Positions 8,193 through 15,276 of a DNA stretch of 25,708 bases are shown here, in pieces; position 1 is the first letter of the stretch, and each line of letters starts with the position of its first letter. The translations under genes were made by a program, and so were the position numbers. This stretch comes from Candidatus Sifarchaeum subterraneum (GTDB lineage: Archaea > Asgardarchaeota > Sifarchaeia > Sifarchaeales > Sifarchaeaceae). Below the pieces are notes generated by a model. It did not search any database, was not told the DNA's origin, and saw only the letters and a program-made list of their open reading frames with translations. The DNA is taken from contig JAECRX010000001.1 in NCBI GenBank assembly GCA_016292335.1, positions 1 through 25,708 of the forward strand, read 5' to 3'.

Positions 8193-8472
8193 GATTTAAC
8201 AACCAATAAAAGTATTTAGCGAAGTGGAAAGAGAACTAGTAAAATGTCTTATAACCCCTTTTCCACACATTTATAACATTGTAAACAACATTATGCCTAT
8301 TTTTTTAAAAAATATTTGTTTCCGTGGCTAATATTTTTCATGCCTTATAGGACATTGATAGAAGCTCCATTATAATAGACAACCGTTCCGAAAAGTGAAA
8401 CCAAACGTGTATAAAAGTGATTTTTCTTACATGTAAATAAAAAAAGTATAAAAATTGTGCAAATAGATGGAA
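8193..8472. other. Intergenic gap between convergent uS10 and TFB
   Basis: 280 AT-rich bases without a gene. GTGGAAA (8224-8230) and TTTCCAC (8260-8266) form a perfect seven-base inverted repeat around a 29-base loop, and a run of seven T follows at about 8300. Both could help end uS10 transcription. Nothing else is supported. Confidence 0.4.
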
Positions 8473-8493
8473 TTAGATGGGTATATCTAATTC
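8470..8493 (-). terminator. Perfect 9-bp hairpin across the TFB stop codon
   Basis: GAATTAGAT (8470-8478) and ATCTAATTC (8485-8493) are exact complements with a six-base loop. The stem covers the last TFB codons and its TAA. A T-rich stretch follows on the minus strand. It could be a transcript-end or stability element; coincidence is possible because it partly codes protein. Confidence 0.35.
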
Positions 8494-9441
8494 TAGCTTT
8501 TGCACTAGTTCTTTGTAGCGGTTTCGTACTGTAACCTCTGTTACTTTTGAAACTCTTGCAACATCTATCTGTGTTCTTCTTTCGTTCAACATCACACTAG
8601 CAATATAGAGGGCAGCTGCCGCTACACCAGTTGGGCCTCTTCCACTCGTCAACCCTTTCTTAGCGGCCTCTTTCAAAATCTGTATTGCCTTAGCTTGGAC
8701 CTCACCAGAGAGGTTCAATTCGCTTGTGAATCTAGGAATGTATGTGATTGGGTTAGTGGGCGGGATACTGATTTTAAGTTCACGACAAATAAACCTGTAG
8801 CTTCGGCCAATTTCTTTTTTGCCTTTGGTAACATGGGCTACTTCAGCTATTTCATTTAGTGTTCTAGGCACTTTATATCGTCTACACGCTGCATAAAGTG
8901 CAGCAGCAGCTACGCCTTCAATACTCCGGCCTCGAATTAGTCTTTTTTCAACTGCTTTCCTATAAAGCAGGGCTGCTGATTCCTTTACATTTCTTGGGAG
9001 TGACAAGTGACTTGACATTCGATCTAATTCTGAGAGTGCTAATGCTAGGTTCCTTTCAGTCGCATCAGCCACTCGAATTCTTCTTTGCCATTTTCGCAAT
9101 CGATATAATTGCGCTCTTCTTCTAGGTGTAAAATCATTACCATAAGAATCTGTGTTTCTCCAATCTATCAATGTTGACAGGCCTTTATCATGTAAGGTAT
9201 AAGTTATCGGTGCCCCTACTCTTGCCCTTTTTTCCTTTTGTTCACTATCGAATGCTCGCCATTCAGGTCCCATATCCATTAGTCTTTCCTTGATTACAAG
9301 TCCACAATTGATGCAGATTAACTCAGCTCTCTCGTGATCTTTTATTAATTTATTGCTACCGCACTCAGAGCATCCTCCGGAGGGTAAAATTATGGGGTCT
9401 CTACTCTTCGCCATAGCATCCCTCTTAGCCAATTCCTCCAT
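8473..9441 (-). CDS. tfb: Transcription initiation factor B (TFB, TFIIB homologue)
   Basis: 322 residues. It joins TBP at the promoter, contacts the BRE and recruits RNA polymerase. The N-terminal zinc ribbon uses C24, C27, C43 and C46, and the B-reader/linker follows (GPEWRAFDSEQKEKRARVG). Two cyclin-like repeats cover about residues 115-215 and 220-315; repeat 1 includes RGRSIEGVAAAALYAACR and repeat 2 includes GRGPTGVAAAALYIASV. Helix-turn-helix-like TEVTVRNRYKEL closes the second repeat. All core features are intact. ATG 9441 fits a leaderless transcript from a TATA-like AAATAAAAG about 32-39 bases upstream; an internal ATG nine codons later has a GAGGG site and could also be used. It follows gar1 by 25 bases. 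Confidence 0.98.
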   Translation of the reverse strand: MEELAKRDAMAKSRDPIILPSGGCSECGSNKLIKDHERAELICINCGLVIKERLMDMGPEWRAFDSEQKEKRARVGAPITYTLHDKGLSTLIDWRNTDSYGNDFTPRRRAQLYRLRKWQRRIRVADATERNLALALSELDRMSSHLSLPRNVKESAALLYRKAVEKRLIRGRSIEGVAAAALYAACRRYKVPRTLNEIAEVAHVTKGKKEIGRSYRFICRELKISIPPTNPITYIPRFTSELNLSGEVQAKAIQILKEAAKKGLTSGRGPTGVAAAALYIASVMLNERRTQIDVARVSKVTEVTVRNRYKELVQKLELDIPI

Positions 9442-9465
9442 TGCGAACTGGAGGTAACTTCTTCT

Positions 9466-9482
9466 TTTATTCTTTTATTTGG
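9466..9482 (-). promoter_or_regulatory. TATA/BRE-like element of tfb inside the 3' end of gar1
   Basis: The minus strand reads CCAAATAAAAGAATAAA. The AAATAAAAG part lies 32-39 bases upstream of the tfb ATG, with purine/C bases ahead of it as a weak BRE. A transcript would start about eight bases before the ATG. tfb can therefore be transcribed alone as well as with gar1. Confidence 0.4.
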
Positions 9483-9718
9483 TACAAATTTCCCCCCGAG
9501 AGTCTCTCTAAGTTTTTTTGGCTAATTATGGGATTGACAGAGATATACGGTGATGCTACTGGGCCAAAAAAATCAAAAACTCGGCCAATACTTTTCATCT
9601 CTTTGTCTAGAACTTCTGAGTTGAGTTTTGGAATAAAATTCGGATATGCACGAAGGATAATTTTCCCTTGGTTGGAGATGTGAAGAAATCTTCCAATACG
9701 AATAATAGATTTTCTCAT
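9467..9718 (-). CDS. gar1: H/ACA RNP core protein Gar1
   Basis: 83 residues from ATG 9718. Gar1 is a small beta-barrel protein that binds Cbf5 in the H/ACA complex guiding pseudouridylation of rRNA. The family pattern is clear: RIGRFLHISNQGKIILRA, then PKLNSEVLDKEMKSIGRV, then the hallmark FGPVASPYISVNP, ending LSGGNLY. It has no glycine/arginine-rich tails, as usual in Archaea. The longer frame upstream (to 9817) is not family-like and is probably untranslated. A GGAGAGGAGGG purine run lies about 16 bases upstream of the ATG. It sits directly ahead of tfb, a neighbour pair I recall from other archaea, and the tfb promoter appears to overlap its last codons. Confidence 0.9.
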   Translation of the reverse strand: MRKSIIRIGRFLHISNQGKIILRAYPNFIPKLNSEVLDKEMKSIGRVFDFFGPVASPYISVNPIISQKNLERLSGGNLYQIKE

Positions 9719-10071
9719 AGATGAGATGAATGACCCTCCTCTCCTTCTCGGGGTGGTAACAGGGGGGAAAAACTGGGTTTCTTTGCTTAATGCATTTTTT
9801 GGGAAATGTGGTGACAATTGTATCAGAATAAAAGATGTACAATGAGAAAAGAAGAGAGATTTTTTTATAAATCATATGGTTTGCTTAATTTGAAAAAAGA
9901 AATGAAAAATAAATAAAAAGTCAACCAAAATGTTTACCATCTGAAAGGTTTTTTTAAGAGGAATCACTCTTTCTAAAAAATATTGTGGGTATTAGACACG
10001 AAATGAAGGGTGAAGTGTTTAACCCCTTGATTTTTATCTGGAGAAATTTTTAGGAGTAAATAATCGGTATG
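9719..10071. other. Intergenic gap between SRP19 and gar1
   Basis: 350 bases. On the minus strand a TATA-like GATTTATAAAAA at about 9862-9873 could drive gar1 with a leader of about 120 bases that ends in the GGAGAGGAGGG run. The remainder (9880-10070) is AT-rich, with no credible gene and no RNA motif I can support. Confidence 0.4.
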
Positions 10072-10371
10072 TTACCTAAATTCTCTCAACTCTTTCGCAA
10101 TCTTTTTAATTTTCTTACTCTTGCTATCTTCTTTTCCTGAAGTAGATATGAGTATGACCCGTCCCTTTTCCCACCAAGCACTAGGATATCCTGCCTCTTT
10201 ATCAATTATGAAGTTATAACCTAATTTGCTTGCAGCCTTAGCAATTTCCTTCAGTTTAGGAGATTCAACGCAAAACTTTTTTGGTGCCTTCCTGCCCTCT
10301 TTCACTGTTTTTGTTGAATCAAAATAGGCTGGCCAAAGTATTATTCGTCTTTCTTTCTTACCAAAAAACAT
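10072..10371 (-). CDS. srp19: Signal recognition particle 19 kDa protein (SRP19)
   Basis: 99 residues from ATG 10371 (GTG 10377 and TTG 10380 are in-frame alternatives). SRP19 binds helices 6 and 8 of 7S RNA and prepares it for SRP54. Diagnostic stretches are IILWPAYFDSTKTVKEGRK near the N-terminus, VESPKLKEIAKAASKLGY, and the YPSAWWEKGRVILIS motif; a basic tail follows. Length is normal for Archaea. The start choice is uncertain because GGTGGG lies immediately before the ATG, leaving almost no spacer. It follows hypA by about 17 bases, so the two are almost certainly cotranscribed. Confidence 0.93.
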   Translation of the reverse strand: MFFGKKERRIILWPAYFDSTKTVKEGRKAPKKFCVESPKLKEIAKAASKLGYNFIIDKEAGYPSAWWEKGRVILISTSGKEDSKSKKIKKIAKELREFR

Positions 10372-10388
10372 ACCCACCAAAAAAGAAC

Positions 10389-10766
10389 TTAAGTAGCAAT
10401 TTTGATATTTTTTACAAGAAGTTCTCTTCCACTTGTTATTTCTGTTTCATTGCTACCACATTTTGGGCATTCAAAGGTTAGAAAAGATAGAAAATCCAAA
10501 CTTGTGTCATTCGTTTCTTTGATATCTCCTTCGTACCTACAATTTTTGCATAATATTCTTCCTGGTATACGGTCTATTCTTAGCTGTGAACCTTTAGCCA
10601 AGGTATTTTCAGAAGCAATTTCTAGAGCAAACATTAGTTGTTCAATGTTAACAAAAGTAAATTCTCCAACTTCAATCCAAATTTCAACGATTTTCTTCGC
10701 CTTATTGGAATTAGCAACATCTATTGCAGTTTCGAGAATATTTGTGGCAAGTGAAAACTCGTGCAT
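10389..10766 (-). CDS. hypA: Hydrogenase nickel incorporation protein HypA
   Basis: 125 residues. HypA hands nickel to the large subunit of NiFe hydrogenase together with HypB. The invariant N-terminal MHE (His2 as nickel ligand) is present, and the zinc site is C73, C76, C100 and C103 (CKNC and CPKC). The spacing between the CxxC pairs is longer than in the E. coli protein but usual for archaeal HypA. ATG 10766 has GGGAG about eight bases upstream. It is followed closely by srp19, an odd partner. hypE lies about 0.9 kb away on the other strand; hypB and hydrogenase genes are not in the window. Confidence 0.95.
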   Translation of the reverse strand: MHEFSLATNILETAIDVANSNKAKKIVEIWIEVGEFTFVNIEQLMFALEIASENTLAKGSQLRIDRIPGRILCKNCRYEGDIKETNDTSLDFLSFLTFECPKCGSNETEITSGRELLVKNIKIAT

Positions 10767-10924
10767 TTATTTCTCCCATAGTTTTATTATTCGATAATCA
10801 AGCACATGTAATTAGGGTTAAAGGAAGGTGGAATATTTTCCTCATGTACCCATTTTTTGGCTTCTTATAATAATTTTACCAAAGAGGAAAAAAATTACAC
10901 TCGCCAATTCCAATTCTTTAAACA

Positions 10925-11031
10925 ATATACAACTGAGTCAGGACAGAAAATGCCCGTAGAGCCTGTTGGACATGCCCCGTTGGGAAATGGATGAATCAGG
11001 AAGTCACTCAACTTGTTAAGTGGTAGTTCAC
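10925..11031 (+). mobile_element. Degenerate TnpB C-terminus and IS200/IS605 right end
   Basis: One frame reads MPVEPVGHAPLGNG and the shifted frame reads MDESGSHSTC plus stop. Both resemble parts of the C-terminal tail of archaeal TnpB, so the remnant is frameshifted. It ends in GGAAGTCACTC, a small stem (CACT/AGTG plus AAC/GTT) and GGTAGTTCAC at 10999-11031, the same plan as the element at the window's left edge. No catalytic part of TnpB remains. It lies between S8e and hypA. Confidence 0.5.
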
Positions 11032-11078
11032 ATTTTTCCTGAAGGGGTGGATTATAATTGAATATAGTTTAGAGAGAT

Positions 11079-11112
11079 GTGAACTACTCACCGACAAGTC
11101 GGTGGATCTTCC
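11079..11112 (-). mobile_element. Second IS200/IS605-type right end, facing the first
   Basis: On the minus strand the bases read GGAAGATC, then the perfect stem CACCGA/TCGGTG (loop CTTG), then AGTAGTTCAC. This matches the plan of the plus-strand end 47 bases away, and GTAGTTCAC/GTGAACTAC form an exact nine-base inverted repeat between them. No transposase frame remains upstream, where S8e ends about 30 bases away. Confidence 0.45.
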
Positions 11113-11143
11113 CGCGAAATTTTTATAAAGAAAGAAAAAGGCT

Positions 11144-11527
11144 TTAATCAGTCAAAAGGATCGCGTTTACTACTCCATGTTGCCCAGGTCGAGATGTACA
11201 CATGGCCTTTCCTAGTTCAGTGATGATTATTGCTCCTTTCGTGATAATACCTCTCCTTGAATAGTCTATGTTAGCTGGATTTGTTTCGACCTCGTTGATT
11301 TTCACTTTTTGTGTTTGACCAGTTTTCGGATCTGTGACATTTGCGTATGATGTAAGAAGAAGCCTAATCTTTTTTCGCCCGCCTCTAACCCTGATTGTTT
11401 TCTTTTTTTCTTCTCCCATTCTTGTTTCCGCAGATTCTCTTCCAAGTTCATATTTTCTTTTTTTTCTATATCTCTTTAACCTTGCACCAGTTGGCAGTCT
11501 CTTAGACCTGCCTTGCCATCTTGCCAT
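11144..11527 (-). CDS. rps8e: Ribosomal protein S8e (eS8)
   Basis: 127 residues from ATG 11527. eS8 is a small-subunit protein found in Archaea and eukaryotes. The N-terminus MARWQGRSKRLPTGARLKRY, the RVRGGRKKIRLL core and the C-terminal GIITKGAIIITELGKAMCTS with RPGQHGVVNAILL are all standard. A longer upstream frame (to 11611) is not family-like; the chosen ATG has GGTGA about eight bases before it. It diverges from hypE across a shared promoter region. Confidence 0.96.
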   Translation of the reverse strand: MARWQGRSKRLPTGARLKRYRKKRKYELGRESAETRMGEEKKKTIRVRGGRKKIRLLLTSYANVTDPKTGQTQKVKINEVETNPANIDYSRRGIITKGAIIITELGKAMCTSRPGQHGVVNAILLTD

Positions 11528-11591
11528 CTGTTCTTCACCAATTAGAGTATGCTGCTTGTATTTGTATTTTGCTGGAAGATCAACAGAAAAA

Positions 11592-11605
11592 GAAATTATA
11601 AGTTT
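11592..11605. promoter_or_regulatory. Near-symmetric TATA element shared by S8e and hypE
   Basis: GAAATTATAAGTTT reads as a TATA-like box on both strands. Plus strand: a start near 11625 gives hypE a leader of about 28 bases containing its GGTG site. Minus strand: a start near 11570 gives S8e a leader of about 43 bases containing its GGTGA site. A second TATA-like AATAATAAG at 11610-11618 could serve hypE instead. Confidence 0.4.
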
Positions 11606-11653
11606 TTCCAATAATAAGAAATTGAAGGATTATGTCACAAAAGGTGTTCGAAA

Positions 11654-12682
11654 ATGGAACTAATTGAGCTTGGACATGGAGCTGGTGGTTCTATGATGGA
11701 TGCTCTTCTTTCAAATGTGATCTTAAAGACATTTGAGAAAAGAAAAGTTGAAGATGGTGTTGGACTGGATCATTTAGATGACGGAGCCACTATAACTTTA
11801 CCTAAGCCTAGTAATCATCAATTAGTTGTGTCTACAGATTCTCATACTGTCCATCCTCCCTTTTTCCCAGGTGGCGACATTGGTAAATTAGCGGTTGCGG
11901 GAACAGTCAATGATGTAGCGGTAATGGGAGCAAAACCAATCGCACTTACTAGTGCAATCGTTCTTGAGGAGGGATTTTCTGTTTCTGACTTTAAGAAAAT
12001 CCTCTATTCAATGAACAAGACTGCAAATGAAGCTAACACTCCAATTGTAGCGGGTGACACAAAGGTTATGCCACGAGGTCAGTTAGATAAGATTATAATC
12101 ACTACGACGGGAATAGGATTTGCAAAAAAAGGAAGGGTAATCCTTGATTCCGGGTTAAAACCTGGTGACAGAATAATCATCACTGGAACAATCGGCGATC
12201 ATGGAATTGCATTAATGGCAAGCAGAGAGGGAATTGAATTTGAAACAAAATTGGTTTCGGATGTTGCACCAATTCATGAAACAATTGCAGCAGCCCTTGA
12301 AACAAATGGTGTTACTGCTATGAAAGATCCAACTAGAGGTGGCATTGCCTCAGCATTAAATGATTTAGCGCAAAAATCAGGAGTTAGTATTTGGATCGAT
12401 AATAACAAACTTCCAATAAGAAAGGAAGTGCTTGCTGCATCTGAAATGCTTGGAATAGATCCTTTGGAGGTTACTTGTGAGGGAAAGGCACTAATTGGTG
12501 TTAAGAGAGAATTTGCTGAAATTACTCTTGAGAGAGTAAAAAAAACAAAATTTGGAAAAAATGCGGAAATTATTGGTGAAGTAAAACCAGAGAAACCAGG
12601 ATATGTTATATTGACAACAGAGATTGGTGGAAAGCGTGTTCTAGAAAAACCAATAGGAGAACCGATCCCTCGAGTATGTTGA
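11654..12682 (+). CDS. hypE: Hydrogenase maturation protein HypE
   Basis: 342 residues. HypE takes the carbamoyl group from HypF onto its C-terminal cysteine and dehydrates it to thiocyanate, the source of the CN ligands of NiFe hydrogenase. It shows the PurM/AIR-synthase-like fold: GHGAGG (7-12), DDGATI, STDSHTVHPPFFPGGDIG, VAGDTKVMPRG, ITGTIGDHGIALMASREG and KDPTRGGIASALND. It ends in PIPRVC, so the reactive cysteine C342 is the last residue, as required. Length is normal. ATG 11654 has GGTG seven bases upstream. Confidence 0.97.
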   Translation: MELIELGHGAGGSMMDALLSNVILKTFEKRKVEDGVGLDHLDDGATITLPKPSNHQLVVSTDSHTVHPPFFPGGDIGKLAVAGTVNDVAVMGAKPIALTSAIVLEEGFSVSDFKKILYSMNKTANEANTPIVAGDTKVMPRGQLDKIIITTTGIGFAKKGRVILDSGLKPGDRIIITGTIGDHGIALMASREGIEFETKLVSDVAPIHETIAAALETNGVTAMKDPTRGGIASALNDLAQKSGVSIWIDNNKLPIRKEVLAASEMLGIDPLEVTCEGKALIGVKREFAEITLERVKKTKFGKNAEIIGEVKPEKPGYVILTTEIGGKRVLEKPIGEPIPRVC

Positions 12683-12733
12683 TAAGTAGGCATATACTAC
12701 CACAAAATCTTTTTTGCACCGAAATGAAAATAA

Positions 12734-13324
12734 ATGCTTTACTCATTTTTTCTAAAAATCTTGGATGATTACAGAATGAAAAGATATATCAAAGAAAGTC
12801 TACCAATCCTGGTTCTTTGTGGTTTAGGAGAAATCTTCCTTACGGGAATGATCCTCAAAAATATGTCCCCTTACTTGATAAAAGTTATAGGCCTTTTTGT
12901 TCTGATTCCTACACTAATGAGCTTGAGAGGAAATATTTCAGGAAGCTTAGGAAGTAGAATTAGCTCAGGTCTACATCAGGGCTTAATAAACCCTGAGTTC
13001 GAAAAAAACGATGACCTTTTAAACAATATTAAAGCCGCTGTTTTGATGACTACTCTCTTATCTTTTTTAGCGGGAATATTTGCATATTTCATCAGCATTC
13101 TGTATGGGCTAACTGCAGACATACTTGAACTTGTAACGATAGCTTTTATAGCTGGTTCTTTAGCAGGGGTTGTATTTCTCATATTCACACTAAATATAGC
13201 TTTTTTCACTTTTAAAAGAGGGTTAGATCCCGATAATATGGTAAACCCTATTATGACTTTTGTATCCGATTTCACTACTATTTTCTTTATTTATCTGGCA
13301 ATTCTTATTCTAGCATTGATTTGA
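12734..13324 (+). CDS. MgtE/SLC41-type divalent cation transporter, first half
   Basis: 196 residues with about five membrane segments. It matches the MgtE/SLC41 transmembrane domain: the pore signature P-T-L-M-S-L-R-G-N-I-SGSLGSRISS-L-H-G (about 58-82) and the F-x-F-K-R-G-LDPDN-M-V-NPIM repeat (about 159-173). The cytosolic N and CBS domains of bacterial MgtE are absent. Start: ATG 12734, or ATG 12776 (MKRYIKESL) as a plausible internal alternative. The stop overlaps the TTG of the next gene (TTGA), so the two halves are coupled and probably form a heterodimer. Expected role: magnesium or another divalent cation. Confidence 0.85.
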   Translation: MLYSFFLKILDDYRMKRYIKESLPILVLCGLGEIFLTGMILKNMSPYLIKVIGLFVLIPTLMSLRGNISGSLGSRISSGLHQGLINPEFEKNDDLLNNIKAAVLMTTLLSFLAGIFAYFISILYGLTADILELVTIAFIAGSLAGVVFLIFTLNIAFFTFKRGLDPDNMVNPIMTFVSDFTTIFFIYLAILILALI

Positions 13325-13914
13325 AGTGTTTTCATATGACAAGCCAAGTATATTCTCATAGAAACATTATTGGCCAATCAGTGCCCATACTTATAGTTTG
13401 CTTGCTAATTGATATTCAGGCGGGAATTTTTTTGAATCTTGAACCAAATTTGAGAATATTCAAAGAATGGCCAAGTTTTCTTATTATCCTACCAGCTATA
13501 ATCGCCATAACGGGAAACATTGGATCAATTTTTGGTTCAAGGCTAACGTCTTCTCTCTATTTAGGAGAAATAAGACCTAGGTTGGAAAGGAATATAACTC
13601 TCGAAAAAAGTATTTTGGCAACTATTTTGATAGGTACTATATCGTTTCTACTTATTGGGCTTGCAGCGTGGATTATTGGACGCCAATTGGGACTAAACCA
13701 ACCCACTTTGATCAATTATTTATTAATCACTACTACATCTGGACTTATTTTAACCCTCTTTGCAAGCTTATTGGCGATCTCCTCATCATTTATCACTTAT
13801 AAGAAAGGTATAGACCCTGATAATATTGTTATCCCAACGGTTACTTCTCTGGGAGATCTTGTTGGAGTTGCTTTTTTCTTATTAATCATTAGAATAGTTA
13901 TTCCGGTTGTGTAA
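13321..13914 (+). CDS. MgtE/SLC41-type divalent cation transporter, second half
   Basis: 197 residues from TTG 13321, or 192 from ATG 13336. It is a paralogue of the preceding protein: P-A-I-I-A-I-TGNIGSIFGSRLTSSLYLGE (about 56-79) and F-I-T-YKKGIDPDNIVIP-T-VTSLGD (about 156-178), with about five membrane segments. Eukaryotic SLC41 proteins carry two such domains in one chain; here they are two genes overlapping by three bases. The direction of transport and the ion cannot be read from the sequence. Confidence 0.85.
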   Translation: MKCFHMTSQVYSHRNIIGQSVPILIVCLLIDIQAGIFLNLEPNLRIFKEWPSFLIILPAIIAITGNIGSIFGSRLTSSLYLGEIRPRLERNITLEKSILATILIGTISFLLIGLAAWIIGRQLGLNQPTLINYLLITTTSGLILTLFASLLAISSSFITYKKGIDPDNIVIPTVTSLGDLVGVAFFLLIIRIVIPVV

Positions 13915-14034
13915 GTGCTGTAACATTTCTCATACCCTGCAAGTCATCCGAAAACTACCCTAAGCGTTGAACGCTCATTGATGGTATGTCTCATGCACAA
14001 GAACACACTATTGTAATAGTCATAAGTATGCAAA

Positions 14035-14290
14035 CAAAGAAGAACATACGGGAAAAAAGAACTCATTACGCGGGAAATCACGAAAACCGAGTTAATCTAC
14101 GCCCGCAAAGCGAAGAAAGAGTGGAAAGCCAAAGAACGATGGCTCATGCTGCTAAATTAAGGAGGAAAGAGTGGTCGGGAAGCTGCCAAAATATTGAAAC
14201 ACACACTCAGTATTCTCGCACATTGGATAAAACAGTTCAATGAAACGGGGGTCAAAAGGGCTCAGAGACAAAGAGAGATCAGATTGTTAG
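14035..14290 (+). pseudogene. Broken helix-turn-helix transposase N-terminus (IS630-like)
   Basis: One frame reads KELITREITKTELIYARKAK onward to ERWLMLLN, a TAA stop at 14158-14160, then GGKSGREAAKILKHTL and HWIKQFNETGVKRAQRQRE. The second part is a typical transposase HTH ('G-S-REAAKIL..S..TV..W.KRFNE.G'). The frame is otherwise continuous, so one nonsense change disabled it, and the catalytic domain is missing altogether. A small palindrome (AGCGT/ACGCT, 13962-13974) lies just upstream and might be part of an end. It lies head-on against the first roadblock gene. Confidence 0.5.
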
Positions 14291-14300
14291 AATTTGATTT

Positions 14301-14654
14301 TCAAGAGAATACTTCGAGGGCTCTTTTCAAGTTCATTGAAATCAATACTCTATCAGATTTTGCGTCTTGTCCAGCGAATGCCATAATGATCTTGTCTCCT
14401 GAACAAAGAATGAGAGCAAATCCATCATCAAATGTAATATCGACTTCTTGTACATTGCCTTTTTCGATTGTTGTTAGTCCTCCAGACGCCTCAGCTATTT
14501 TTACTAAATTTTGAACTATTTTATCAAGATCCATTTCAACTATCGTTTTTCCTGTTATTATATTGCCTTTCAGATCAGTGGCAACTATGCCTTCAATTGC
14601 AGGAATTTCGTCCATTATTTTTGCTAACGAGCGCTCAACTTCGTCTTTGCTCAT
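14301..14654 (-). CDS. Roadblock/LC7-domain protein 1
   Basis: 117 residues from ATG 14654 (121 from GTG 14666). The whole chain is one roadblock/LC7 domain: helix 1 (DEVERSLAKIMDEI), strand pair IEGIVATDLKGNII, a long central helix (DLDKIVQNLVKIAEASGG), strands VQEVDITFDDGFALILCSGDKIIMAFA, and a closing helix. Roadblock proteins are small dimers, typically partners or regulators of Ras-like or MglA-type GTPases. The 14654 start is preferred because AGGTGA lies about eight bases upstream. It is divergent from roadblock gene 2. Confidence 0.85.
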   Translation of the reverse strand: MSKDEVERSLAKIMDEIPAIEGIVATDLKGNIITGKTIVEMDLDKIVQNLVKIAEASGGLTTIEKGNVQEVDITFDDGFALILCSGDKIIMAFAGQDAKSDRVLISMNLKRALEVFS

Positions 14655-14961
14655 CGGTCGATTCACCTGGGTATACAGTTGCTGATAGTTTTACCAGAAT
14701 AATAAAAAAACAATTTTGCTAGAACAATAGTGTGAGTCATATCACTTTTGTAACATTAATAAAGTTAATGTCATTTTATAAAAAAAGTAACTCAAATCAA
14801 CTGTTCAAAAACAAATGACCAAATATTGTCCATAAACTATTTGAAACAGTTTGAGTATGTTCCTGATAATCATTAAAATTTTTATCAACTTAAAACTTTG
14901 AAAAAATTCGAGGATGAAAGAAACAAAAAGTGACACATAAGTCACATACACATAGGAGTTT
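14655..14961. promoter_or_regulatory. Divergent promoter region between roadblock genes 1 and 2, with two dyads
   Basis: Two related palindromes occur: GTGA-N6-TCAC at 14732-14745 and GTGAC-N6-GTCAC at 14930-14945. The second sits just before the ribosome-binding site of gene 2, where CACATA also repeats three times. AT-rich TATA-like stretches lie on both sides. The dyads look like operator sites, but no regulator is known and the pattern could be chance. Confidence 0.3.
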
Positions 14962-15276
14962 ATGCATATGATCAGCCAAAAAGTATTCAAACCAACGCTA
15001 AAAAAACTTGGAAAATTCGAAGGAGTGAAAGGTGTTATTGTGACCAACTCTGAAGGCCTTCCTATAAGTTCAACATTAGATACTGAAAAGACAGAAAAAG
15101 TGTCTGCATTAATAGCTTCCTTGGTAGGCAAAGCAACTACAATAGTCCAAGAATTAGAGCAAGACATATTGAACTTCTTCACAATCGATACAAAAAATGG
15201 AGAAATACTAGTGGCTCCTGAGGAGGATTATATTCTCATAGTGCTAAAGGATAAAGAACAGCCGGCCTCTGAATAA
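14962..15276 (+). CDS. Roadblock/LC7-domain protein 2
   Basis: 104 residues. A single roadblock/LC7 domain: FEGVKGVIVTNSEGLPISST, the central helix EKVSALIASLVGKATTIVQEL, then ILNFFTIDTKNGEILVAPEEDYILIVLKD. The last helix is short. ATG 14962 has GGAG three bases upstream, while ATG 14968 has it nine bases upstream and may be the true start. It is in the same orientation as roadblock gene 3 but separated by 356 bases. Confidence 0.85.
   Translation: MHMISQKVFKPTLKKLGKFEGVKGVIVTNSEGLPISSTLDTEKTEKVSALIASLVGKATTIVQELEQDILNFFTIDTKNGEILVAPEEDYILIVLKDKEQPASE

Noticed and set aside
9573..9875. 100-codon minus-strand ORF overlapping Gar1
   Set aside because: Gar1 motifs are in another frame of the same strand; this frame is unlike any protein I know.
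10402..10797. 131-codon plus-strand ORF opposite hypA
   Set aside because: It lies entirely across hypA, which is certain; the antisense product is low-complexity and unrecognised.
11528..11611. N-terminal extension of S8e
   Set aside because: eS8 begins at MARWQGRS; the extension is not family-like and covers the divergent promoter.
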